From: Ruminococcus sp. FC2018
GTDB taxonomy: Bacteria > Bacillota > Clostridia > Oscillospirales > Ruminococcaceae
Length of the DNA stretch: 64,000 nt
Direction: 5' to 3'
Assembly: GCF_000621805.1 (NCBI RefSeq)
Contig: NZ_JHXH01000002.1
Location: 176,538-240,537 of the forward strand
Each line of letters begins with the position of its first letter. Positions within the stretch are counted from its first letter, which is position 1. Shown piece after piece: positions 1 through 7,495 of the stretch. The position numbers and the translations under genes are program-made. Under the pieces are notes generated by a model. It had not been told where the DNA came from. It saw only the letters and a list, made by a program, of their open reading frames with translations, and did no database searches.

Positions 1-573
1 GGCACATATGCCCATGAGTTTGTGCAGATGTATCAGGGCATTGACTCAATACCCCTTGCCTTCACCAATTATTACGCCATGAAGGACTGGTACAATGAGT
101 ATGACGGCGACAACGGAACTGCGCTGACAGATACCGTGACCACCGATCTGTTTTTGCTTGATTTCAACCGCTCTATGGTGAACAACTATACAGGTGTGCG
201 CCACGACAGCGGCGACCCGTACGCATGGGGCGAAAAGATCATACAGCACTATAAAAAATACGGCGTTGACCCAAAGACCAAGCTTTTGCTGTTCAGCGAC
301 AGTCTTGACTTTGACAGGGCACAGGAGCTTTACGACTACTTCAAGGACCGCACAAAGGTGTCCTTCGGGATAGGCACCTTCGTTTCAAACGACACCTGCG
401 AAAATGCACTGAATATTGTCATCAAGCTCCAGTATGTCAACGGCAGACCTGTGGCAAAGCTTTCGGATGTACCGGGGAAGGCAATGTGCCGTGATATGGA
501 TTATCTTGAATATCTAAAGCGGTCGGTAGAATTCAGGCTTAACAGAGGGAGAAAAGAGGTTGAGAAAAAATGA
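1..573 (+). CDS. pncB: Nicotinate phosphoribosyltransferase, C-terminal part (5' end outside window)
   Basis: Open from the first base in frame 1, so the gene enters from the left and only the last 190 residues are present. The segment GVRHDSGDPYAWGEKI followed by LLFSDSLDFDRA and FGIGTFVSND is the conserved phosphate/PRPP-binding part of nicotinate phosphoribosyltransferase. That enzyme makes nicotinate mononucleotide from nicotinate and PRPP in the cytoplasmic NAD salvage (Preiss-Handler) route. Its stop overlaps the start of the next gene by 4 bases (ATGA), so the two are probably translationally coupled. Family identity is secure; the missing N-terminus cannot be judged. Confidence 0.93.
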   Translation, partial: GTYAHEFVQMYQGIDSIPLAFTNYYAMKDWYNEYDGDNGTALTDTVTTDLFLLDFNRSMVNNYTGVRHDSGDPYAWGEKIIQHYKKYGVDPKTKLLLFSDSLDFDRAQELYDYFKDRTKVSFGIGTFVSNDTCENALNIVIKLQYVNGRPVAKLSDVPGKAMCRDMDYLEYLKRSVEFRLNRGRKEVEKK

Positions 574-1475
574 AAAAACTGCTATATATGATCCTTGCGG
601 CAGCACTTGTAATGTCAATGGCAGGGTGTGATAACAGCTCCTCAGGATCGGATACATCCTCGTCGGGGGACAATTCCTCATCTCTGAGCGAGTCTTCCAT
701 GCCTGACACAGACACAAGCAGCCGGGCGCAGACCACCACCACGACCTCCGCAGCGACTACAACTTCCACCACCACATCACAGACCACCAAGAGCACTGCC
801 GCAACAGCAGCTCCCGCACCGCTGCCTGCAACGGCAAAGGATCTGATAAAGATAACCAAGGAGCTTTACGGCACCCAGGAGATAGTGGCTGAGTCAAAGA
901 ATATGGACGATGCTTTTGAAAGCTATTTTACCTCCGCCGAGGGGAAACATTCCGCATCGGGCAGGTTAAAGACCATAGACATTTTCTCGCCCTTTGATGA
1001 CCTGCTGACACATATAGACTATATTTCTCTTGCAAAGGACAGTGCAAGCATTTTCATGATAGGCAACTCAGTCAGGTTCAAAAATACCGGTTCCGATGCC
1101 GCAAAGGAGGAAACGGTCATTGATATGGACGGAGCCGTTATGGCGATAGTGTTCAACTGTGCCGACGCTGCCGAGGCGAAAAAGGTTTACGGCTGTGTGA
1201 TGAACGAGGATTTTGTGAAGGATCTTGATGATACGGCAAAGGAAGGCTTTATTGTTGAAAGAGCAGCCGACCACGTCATTGCGACAATACCGAACAGAGA
1301 AATGTATATGTGCTATTACCGCAGCGGCAGCGACGTTATCGTCCTTGCCATGTCCGATATAGGCGTTGAGGGACAGACTCCCGTGGGGACCTACACAAAG
1401 CAGTACGATTATAAAACAGAGCTGGATAAGCTTGCCAAAGCACTGGGTGTAAAGCAGCCCTCTGAAGTGAAATAA
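570..1475 (+). CDS. Lipoprotein of unknown function with Ser/Thr-rich linker
   Basis: The 301-aa product begins MKKLLYMILAAALVMSMAGC, a lipoprotein signal with the lipid-modified Cys at about residue 20. A low-complexity Ser/Thr/Asp linker follows (residues 22-90), then a globular domain of about 200 residues that I do not recognise. Related Ruminococcus lipoproteins often have a domain like this, with a run such as YMCYYRSGSDVIVLA near the end. It is coupled to pncB by an ATGA overlap and ends just before a strong bidirectional terminator. It is presumably exposed on the outer face of the membrane. No function is assigned. Confidence 0.85.
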   Translation: MKKLLYMILAAALVMSMAGCDNSSSGSDTSSSGDNSSSLSESSMPDTDTSSRAQTTTTTSAATTTSTTTSQTTKSTAATAAPAPLPATAKDLIKITKELYGTQEIVAESKNMDDAFESYFTSAEGKHSASGRLKTIDIFSPFDDLLTHIDYISLAKDSASIFMIGNSVRFKNTGSDAAKEETVIDMDGAVMAIVFNCADAAEAKKVYGCVMNEDFVKDLDDTAKEGFIVERAADHVIATIPNREMYMCYYRSGSDVIVLAMSDIGVEGQTPVGTYTKQYDYKTELDKLAKALGVKQPSEVK

Positions 1476-1481
1476 TACACA

Positions 1482-1520
1482 AAAAACCGCCCCTGCAGCA
1501 AAATGCAGAGGCGGTTTGTG
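1482..1520. terminator. Bidirectional intrinsic terminator
   Basis: Stem AACCGCCCCTGCA / TGCAGAGGCGGTT with loop GCAAAA. A-rich sequence on the left and T-rich sequence on the right let it serve both the lipoprotein gene and the convergent diguanylate cyclase gene. Confidence 0.85.
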
Positions 1521-1523
1521 GTT

Positions 1524-3284
1524 TTATCTGTCTTTGTACATTTTCTTGTTTTCGTACATTGCGTTGTCCGCACGCTCAAAAACCATTTCCACAGAGGTAT
1601 CCTTGCTCCTGTCGTATGCAGCCACACCCAGCGCAAGAGTGGCAAGTCCACGCTCGGCATTGCTTTGCATAATGCTCTCGAAGGCTTCGGAAAGCTCTTG
1701 TCTGTTTTCGTAATCCTCACCTGTGAGTATCACGGCAAATTCGTCGCCGCCTATACGGAACACGGGACTGTGCTTGAAGGTGGTGCAGATTATCCTGCAG
1801 CAGCTTCTGATATACTCATCTCCAACCCTGTGTCCACGAGTATCGTTTATGTCCTTCAGTCCGTTTATATCAAGCACCGCAATGGCAAATTCCTTGCTGC
1901 GGCGGTTGTTTATATCCTCGTCCATTTCCGATACGGCATGGGAGTAGGCGTGCTTGTTTTTTACCTTTGTCAGGGAGTCCTTGTTTGCCATATCCATAGC
2001 GTTTCCAAGGGCAGCTCGGAAATCCATTTCCCTTTGTTTTGCGGCGTCGATATTTGACACGGCAATAATAACGTGCTGTGGATTTTCCTCGGGACGGATA
2101 GCGATAAGGTTCACATACTGGGGTCTGTTGTCCAGCATGAGCCGGTAGGTGATAGACGTGGTCCCTGTTTCGTTCAGGTCGTTTATAAACTGCTGTCTGT
2201 CCATCGCCTTTTCCATCATGGGGTAATCCTCGGGGTAGATCTGCACTTTCATGTTGCGCTTGGTGTCACCGAAGAAATCCAAACCGGACGCGCCCATTCT
2301 CAGCTGGGCATATTTTTCGCTGGAGCTGTACTCTTTATAATGGTCGGTCTCCAGGTCTACATAGTAGATGACCTCATATTGCTTGGCAAGGGCGTTTACG
2401 ATCTGGCTGTAGGTTTCGTTCTGCGCTATGGCAGCCTGTTCACGCCGCACCTGTTTATCAATGTTCAACACCCCTATAACGATACAGTTGTTGTCGTTTC
2501 TGGGGCGAACAACGTGCATGGTCACATACTGTGAGCGTCCGTCAAGAAGCTGTCTGTATGTGCAGGTGAAGGAACCTGTCTGGTCAAGGGTGTCAAGGAG
2601 ATTGTTCTTGTCCATTATCTTGAGCATCCTGTCAGAATCCGCAGGGTCGATGTATTTCCCTATGTCCTCTCTTGCGACAGCAAAAAAGTCACGGCCCATT
2701 TTGCTCACGCCCAGGAGAGAATACTCGTGGCTGGAGCTGTATTCGGTATACTTGTTGGTGGTGGCGTCGATGTAGTAGATGACCTCGTATCTGCTGGAAA
2801 GAGCCATTGAGATCTCCCCGTAGATCCTGCTTTCCGCAGCGGCTATCTGCTCACGCCTTACCTGTTTGTCAACGTTGCGCACGCCTACGATCATAAAGTC
2901 CTTGTCCGCACCTATGCCTCTTATGACCTTGAGCTGATAGTACATAAAGCCGTCGTCCCTGATAAGACGGTAGTTGTGGGTGTATGCCTTGCCGTCCTCA
3001 AGGTGGGCAAGTATATCCTGCTTTATAAAGAAGTTCAGGAAAGCCTCTCTGTCCGGCTCATAGACCTGTTTGGGTACATTATAGGTCACGTCAAGAAAAA
3101 AGTCGTCACCGTAGGAAACTACCGAAAGGTCCTTGTTCTCTCCGGAAGCTCTGTATTCAACATAATGGTCGTTTCTTGTGTCAACGTAGTATATGCTCTC
3201 GTAGTCATTTGCAAGCGCAAGCGCAAGCCTTGAAAATGTGACCAGCTGGTTGTCTTTGATATTCTGATCGTTATTTATCTGCAT
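1524..3284 (-). CDS. GGDEF diguanylate cyclase with three tandem PAS-like sensor repeats
   Basis: The start at 3284 (ATG, preceded by AGGCGGT) is preferred to the longer frame, giving 586 aa. Residues about 25-435 are three tandem units of roughly 137 residues. Each opens with a motif like YEVIYYIDATTNKYTEYSSS, continues to a DFF motif and ends near IDKQVRREQ. This is a PAS-like layout, and no membrane segment is seen. The C-terminal domain (about 435-586) has DSLTKVKNKHAY, the intact active-site signature RIGGDEFAVIL and an ADNAMYENKK end, so it should make c-di-GMP from two GTP. The usual inhibitory I-site RxxD before GGDEF is replaced by KHSP, so product inhibition is probably absent. Cytoplasmic; ligand unknown. 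Confidence 0.9.
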   Translation of the reverse strand: MQINNDQNIKDNQLVTFSRLALALANDYESIYYVDTRNDHYVEYRASGENKDLSVVSYGDDFFLDVTYNVPKQVYEPDREAFLNFFIKQDILAHLEDGKAYTHNYRLIRDDGFMYYQLKVIRGIGADKDFMIVGVRNVDKQVRREQIAAAESRIYGEISMALSSRYEVIYYIDATTNKYTEYSSSHEYSLLGVSKMGRDFFAVAREDIGKYIDPADSDRMLKIMDKNNLLDTLDQTGSFTCTYRQLLDGRSQYVTMHVVRPRNDNNCIVIGVLNIDKQVRREQAAIAQNETYSQIVNALAKQYEVIYYVDLETDHYKEYSSSEKYAQLRMGASGLDFFGDTKRNMKVQIYPEDYPMMEKAMDRQQFINDLNETGTTSITYRLMLDNRPQYVNLIAIRPEENPQHVIIAVSNIDAAKQREMDFRAALGNAMDMANKDSLTKVKNKHAYSHAVSEMDEDINNRRSKEFAIAVLDINGLKDINDTRGHRVGDEYIRSCCRIICTTFKHSPVFRIGGDEFAVILTGEDYENRQELSEAFESIMQSNAERGLATLALGVAAYDRSKDTSVEMVFERADNAMYENKKMYKDR

Positions 3285-3526
3285 ATTATCACCGCCTGTA
3301 TAATTCTCATCAAGTGGTACAATAATAATAACCACGACCATGCTCGGTCGCACTTGAATGACCGGGCATTGCCGCTTGTTTAATCACAAACATTATACAC
3401 CATTTAGAAACAAATTTCAATAGCATTAAACGATTAAAATATTTTTTATTGAAACTGCTGTTATAAACATATGCTGTTTAATGCTCTTTGCACATAAGTG
3501 CCTGTACGGAGCAGGTAACAAAAATG

Positions 3527-3555
3527 TTGACAGGGGAGTAAAATAGTGATATAAT
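3527..3555 (+). promoter_or_regulatory. Sigma-A promoter of the mgtE leader
   Basis: Perfect TTGACA (3527-3532), 17-bp spacer, TATAAT (3550-3555). The predicted transcript starts near 3562, about 245 nt before mgtE, so a long untranslated leader is expected. Confidence 0.85.
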
Positions 3556-3595
3556 GTATATGTTGCAAATCAAGATTTTTAGTGAGGTGATCGAA

Positions 3596-3688
3596 GTGAC
3601 CAACAGTGATAGTTGCGGGCGATGGCGGCAGAAGGTGCATTTTATACGGGTTCGCACTTGTGACGGAGCTGTTGTTCGTTTCGTGTGA
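3596..3688 (+). CDS. Putative 30-codon leader peptide upstream of mgtE
   Basis: A GTG start lies 4 nt after a GAGGTGAT ribosome site and opens a 30-codon frame ending at TGA 3686-3688. The peptide is Arg-rich (5 of 30) with two Cys and one Trp. It lies between the promoter and an intrinsic terminator ahead of a magnesium transporter gene. In enterobacteria the mgtA and mgtC leaders use small translated frames to sense conditions, so a comparable attenuator is possible here. That parallel is inference only. Chance occurrence cannot be excluded. Confidence 0.4.
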   Translation: MTNSDSCGRWRQKVHFIRVRTCDGAVVRFV

Positions 3689-3711
3689 CACCCCTGTTTG
3701 ATATGCATTTT

Positions 3712-3744
3712 TCCCGTTATGCCCAAAGCAGACGGGATATTTTT
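3712..3744 (+). terminator. Intrinsic terminator within the mgtE leader (candidate attenuator)
   Basis: TCCCGT / ACGGGA arms, with an inner TGC/GCA stem closed by CCAAA, are followed by TATTTTT. It sits after the promoter and putative leader peptide but 65 nt before the mgtE start. Transcription must therefore read through it, as expected for a regulated riboswitch or attenuator. Confidence 0.65.
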
Positions 3745-3808
3745 GTGCTTTTGCCAATGACCGCTACTCCGAAAAAATGCAGCAAAAATCTAAAGACGGA
3801 GGGATAAG

Positions 3809-5266
3809 ATGGCTTTGGAAGAAGAAAGACTCGAGCAGGTGAACGAGTCCGAAGATATCATCGAAAAGGATGAGCCTGCGGAAATGCCGGACTACGAGGG
3901 GGATATAATCTCCATAATCAGGAGCGGTATTTCCCCAAAGGCAATGAAAAACAGACTTGAGGACTACCACGAGAACGACATTGCGGAAGTCCTGCCTGTG
4001 CTTACCCAGGAGGAAAGGATAAAGCTGTGGAGGATACTTGATGCGGAAATGATCGCAGAGATATTCGAGCATACCTCCGAAGAGGATGCAAGCACGTTTA
4101 TGAACGAGATAAACGTGAAGAAATCCGCAGATATCATCTCACAGCTTGAAACGGATACGGCGGCGAACATATTAAGGCTCATGTCCAAGGAAAAGCGTGA
4201 GCTTCTGGTGGATATGACTGCGCCGGACGTACAAAAGGAGATAAGGCTTATTTCGTCCTTTGATGAGGACGAGATAGGAAGCCGTATGACGGCGAATTAT
4301 ATCTGTATAAGAGAGAATATTACCGTGCCTCAGGCTATGCAGGAGCTTGTAAGGCAGGCGGCGGACAACGATAACATCTCCACCATTTTCGTGGTGGACG
4401 AAAACGACCTGTTTTACGGAGCTATCGATCTTAAAGAGCTTATTATAGCCCGAAAGGAAACAAAGCTTGAGGACCTTATCGTTACGTCCTTCCCGTATGT
4501 TTACGGAAGCGAGAACGTTGAGGACTGTATCGAAAGACTTAAAGACTATTCGGAAAACTCCATACCCGTGCTTGATAATTCCAACAGGCTGCTGGGCGTT
4601 ATCACATCTCAGAACATCATCGAAGCGGTGGATGACGAGATGGGTGACGACTACGCAAAGCTTGCAGGTCTTACCGCAGAGGAAGATCTGAAGGAACCCC
4701 TTATCCAGAGTATGAAAAAGCGTGTGCCCTGGCTGCTCATTCTTCTGTGTCTGGGTATGCTGGTATCGGGCGTGGTGGGAACCTACGAAAAGGTCATCTC
4801 ACAGCTCACAATTATCATGGCGTTCCAGTCGCTGATACTGGATATGGCAGGTAACGTGGGCACCCAGTCCCTGGCTGTGACTATTCGTGTGCTTATGGAC
4901 GAGAACCTTACAGGTAAGCAGAAGGCCCACCTTGTGGGCAAGGAAATGCGTGTGGGCTTTTGCAACGGGCTTTTGCTGGGCGTGCTGTCGTTTATTTTCG
5001 TGGGACTGTATATTTTCCTGTTCAAGCATAAGACATTGGCGTTCTCCTACCTGGTGTCGGGCTGTATAGGTGTTTCGCTGCTGGTGGCGATGCTTATATC
5101 CAGTGCTGTGGGAACACTTATCCCGCTGTTTTTCAATAAAATAAAGATAGACCCTGCGGTGGCATCGGGACCGCTTATCACCACGATCAACGACCTTGTT
5201 GCTGTGGTGACATACTATTCCCTGAGCTGGCTGCTGCTGATACAGGTATTCAACTTAGCATCATAA
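3809..5266 (+). CDS. mgtE: Magnesium transporter MgtE
   Basis: The 485-aa product has the complete MgtE layout. An acidic N domain of helical hairpins (about 30-155) is followed by two CBS domains (about 160-285; motifs NISTIFVVDENDLFYGAID and SIPVLDNSNRLLGVITSQN). Five transmembrane helices from about residue 310 carry the pore segment LDMAGNVGTQSLAVTIR. It forms a dimeric Mg2+ channel gated by Mg2+ binding to the cytoplasmic N/CBS domains. The start is fixed by GGAGGG 8 nt upstream. It is monocistronic between a structured leader and a convergent terminator. The leader strongly suggests transcript-level control. Confidence 0.96.
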   Translation: MALEEERLEQVNESEDIIEKDEPAEMPDYEGDIISIIRSGISPKAMKNRLEDYHENDIAEVLPVLTQEERIKLWRILDAEMIAEIFEHTSEEDASTFMNEINVKKSADIISQLETDTAANILRLMSKEKRELLVDMTAPDVQKEIRLISSFDEDEIGSRMTANYICIRENITVPQAMQELVRQAADNDNISTIFVVDENDLFYGAIDLKELIIARKETKLEDLIVTSFPYVYGSENVEDCIERLKDYSENSIPVLDNSNRLLGVITSQNIIEAVDDEMGDDYAKLAGLTAEEDLKEPLIQSMKKRVPWLLILLCLGMLVSGVVGTYEKVISQLTIIMAFQSLILDMAGNVGTQSLAVTIRVLMDENLTGKQKAHLVGKEMRVGFCNGLLLGVLSFIFVGLYIFLFKHKTLAFSYLVSGCIGVSLLVAMLISSAVGTLIPLFFNKIKIDPAVASGPLITTINDLVAVVTYYSLSWLLLIQVFNLAS

Positions 5267-5272
5267 CAACAA

Positions 5273-5312
5273 AAAGAGCAGGCTTTCATCTTATTGAAAG
5301 ACCTGCTTTTGT
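5273..5312. terminator. Bidirectional terminator between mgtE and the YoaP-like gene
   Basis: AGCAGG-CTTTCA pairs with TGAAAG-A-CCTGCT around a 7-nt loop. A-rich sequence precedes it and TTTT follows, so it fits both convergent genes. Confidence 0.85.
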
Positions 5313-5332
5313 TATGTCTTGCGGTGGTTGCC

Positions 5333-6073
5333 TCAAAGCAGCTTTAAAAATTTCTTGTCGTTCATCTGCTCGTTGGTGAGATATTCTCCGTCACGGAACA
5401 ATGCGTATGTGGTCACGGGGCTGGGTGCGCTTTGCGCCTGCTGTTTGGTCTGAATGTGGATAGCCTTGAATTTAACTCCGTTTTGTTTTGCTGTCTGCTC
5501 AACGATGGGGACATACTTTGCGTTGAAGGGGCATTGGCTGGTGTAATAAAGCACAAATCCATCTTCATCGGTGTGAGGATGCCTTGCACACTCTTTGAAG
5601 GCAGGTTTTACGGCGTTTTCCTCAAAGGGCAGGTACCACAGAAGTATCCCGTTATCAGCCTTGTCGCACACCTCAAACCCTTTGTATTTCAGATACTTCG
5701 GGTCGGCAAGGAAAGGCTTTTTCTTTTCCCCGGACAAGATGCAAAGTCCCTTTTTGCCCTTGGCTTTGCTGTCGTCGATGCATTGCTGCAAAAGGTCGCT
5801 GGAGTAACCGTGACCCTTGAAAGAGCCGGATACCCAAAGGCAGTCGATATACATATATCCCGGGGCATCTATGGGGTTCCATGCGTTTTCTGCGGGTATG
5901 TATTCAATAAAACATTTTCCCCTCTCGGTGCTCTTGAGAAAAACCAGCCCCTCATCAAACTGTTGTGCCAGCCATGCCTTTTTTGATGCCACCTGCACGT
6001 CTTTGTTGTTGGAGATAGCGCAGCAGATATGCTCGCTTTCCAGGTTGTCCTTGGTAACTTTTATGTATTCCAT
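5333..6073 (-). CDS. GNAT acetyltransferase with C-terminal YoaP-like thioredoxin-fold domain
   Basis: The 246-aa product has a GNAT N-acetyltransferase fold in residues 1-150 (MYIDCLWVSGSFKGHGYSSD, an acetyl-CoA-loop-like region). The C-terminal domain (about 155-246) contains VLYYTSQCPFNAKYVP and ends in EYLTNEQMNDKKFLKLL, matching the YoaP-like domain found fused to such GNATs. The CPF motif recalls a one-cysteine thioredoxin-fold site. The substrate is unknown. It is the second gene of a two-gene operon, 18 nt after the unknown gene upstream, and ends at a shared terminator. Confidence 0.8.
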   Translation of the reverse strand: MEYIKVTKDNLESEHICCAISNNKDVQVASKKAWLAQQFDEGLVFLKSTERGKCFIEYIPAENAWNPIDAPGYMYIDCLWVSGSFKGHGYSSDLLQQCIDDSKAKGKKGLCILSGEKKKPFLADPKYLKYKGFEVCDKADNGILLWYLPFEENAVKPAFKECARHPHTDEDGFVLYYTSQCPFNAKYVPIVEQTAKQNGVKFKAIHIQTKQQAQSAPSPVTTYALFRDGEYLTNEQMNDKKFLKLL

Positions 6074-6091
6074 ACTCTCCGTCCTTTCCGG

Positions 6092-7240
6092 TCATAATAT
6101 GTAAAGGTTGCCTTTTACAAGATATTCCCCAACCGGTTCTCCCTCGGGGGTGCTGATAAGGGTGTTGTAAAAGTTGCTGTCATGGTTGTTAGTTATTGAA
6201 AAATCAAAGCGGTGGTTGCAGCTGTCTTTCATGCCGCCGGCAAAGACAGGGTCGTTGGGCATTTCTTCCCAGTGCTGTTTTGACTGGGTAAAACCGTACT
6301 TGTCGGCGACCCTGACAAAGTTTGCTATCTTGTCGGGAGTCCACCACTGCTTGTCGTATTCAGGTCCCTCGACCTTTTCGTTGGCAATGGGCTCGAGCTT
6401 GTTGTCAATGTCGTACAGGTCAATGTAGTATATAGTATCTCTGCCGCTTGCGGAAAACCCCTTCTGGGTGAAGCATCCAAGCATGAGCTTGTCCTTGTAC
6501 AGGCGGGTGAAGATGTGTCCGTAAAGCCTGTCGCTGCTGAAAAAGCTCGGGTCTATCTCTGCCTCGCCCCAGGGGAGCACCTCACCTTTGTCGGTTATCT
6601 TGAAGTTCTTGCAGGAAAGCACCCAGTTATCCTCGTTATCGTTAAGGCATATAACCAGCATATATTCCGCTTCGCCGCTTTGTGCGTAGACAGGGCGGTA
6701 TGCAGCACCGCCTGTGCAGCGGCACTTGCCCAGGCAGAACTTATTGCCCCCCTTTGCGATGTATGGATAGCTCACCTGCTGCTTTTCAAGTGAACAGGTG
6801 TCCTTGAGTATGACCTGACGGTAGTGTTTTTCCATCACCTTCAGTCTGTTTGGTCGCACCTGCTCATAAAGGGGTATAAAAAGCCCGTCGAAAGCCGCCA
6901 GCACCTCACGGTAATTTTTGGGATACTGCATATATCCACCTGCGCTTATGCTTTTGCCGTCGTCAAAACGGGCGCTGAAGCTGAAGGAATCTCCGTCAAG
7001 AACGTTGCGTGCGCAGCCGTCAAAGCCGTCCCATTTTTTCAGCTTGAACTGCTCAAACACCGCTTCGATACGCTGTGTGAGATCCCTGTCCACTTCAATA
7101 GTCAGAGCGTCCTCGTCGCTTACCCCGTCAAGGCGAACGGTTATGGTGGGTTTTTCGCCGTCGTTGACGTAGTCATAATCAAAGCCCGAGTACATATAAG
7201 TCCCGTGGCTGCCAAGATGCATTTTTTTAAGTACTGCCAT
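6092..7240 (-). CDS. Conserved protein of unknown function (382 aa)
   Basis: I chose the ATG at 7240 because GGGGGGA precedes it by a good distance; the frame stays open 16 codons further without a site. The first 130 residues look like a small cytosolic domain: YVNDGEKPTITVRLDGVSDE, then KKWDGFDGCARNVLDGDSFS, then YPKNYREVLAAFDGLF. The rest contains a Cys-rich run near GKCRCTGG and several WW/YY-rich strands. No signal peptide or membrane segment is visible and no family is recognised. It is in one operon with the YoaP-like GNAT gene. No function is proposed. Confidence 0.75.
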   Translation of the reverse strand: MAVLKKMHLGSHGTYMYSGFDYDYVNDGEKPTITVRLDGVSDEDALTIEVDRDLTQRIEAVFEQFKLKKWDGFDGCARNVLDGDSFSFSARFDDGKSISAGGYMQYPKNYREVLAAFDGLFIPLYEQVRPNRLKVMEKHYRQVILKDTCSLEKQQVSYPYIAKGGNKFCLGKCRCTGGAAYRPVYAQSGEAEYMLVICLNDNEDNWVLSCKNFKITDKGEVLPWGEAEIDPSFFSSDRLYGHIFTRLYKDKLMLGCFTQKGFSASGRDTIYYIDLYDIDNKLEPIANEKVEGPEYDKQWWTPDKIANFVRVADKYGFTQSKQHWEEMPNDPVFAGGMKDSCNHRFDFSITNNHDSNFYNTLISTPEGEPVGEYLVKGNLYIL

Positions 7241-7381
7241 AGCGATCCCCCCTTTTTTTATTATAGCATTGTCCATAGAGCGTGTCAACAGACGTCCGGT
7301 AAGTCGTGGCAGGGAAGTTGTGCATGATATACAAATGGCAGGCGGGTTTATGGTCAGATTTTAGAAAGTTGAAAAAAACTA

Positions 7382-7410
7382 TTGAAAATATATCTCTAAA
7401 ATGGTATAAT
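7382..7410 (+). promoter_or_regulatory. Sigma-A promoter for the EAL gene
   Basis: TTGAAA (7382-7387), 17 bp, TATAAT (7405-7410). The transcript would start near 7417. That argues for the internal ATG at 7496 rather than an earlier start. Confidence 0.75.
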
Positions 7411-7495
7411 AATATGAAAAACAGGATCTTTGGTTTTTGTCGGCAGAGGCGGGATCGGGCTCTTTGCCGTTACAAGACAGGAAAGCAGGGGAAAA

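Noticed and set aside
3562..3808. M-box (Mg2+) riboswitch before mgtE
   Set aside because: The position fits, but I do not find the conserved M-box core segments (such as the TTAGGTGAGGCTCC-type stretch in full); only TTAGTGAGG is vaguely similar. Left as an unclassified leader.
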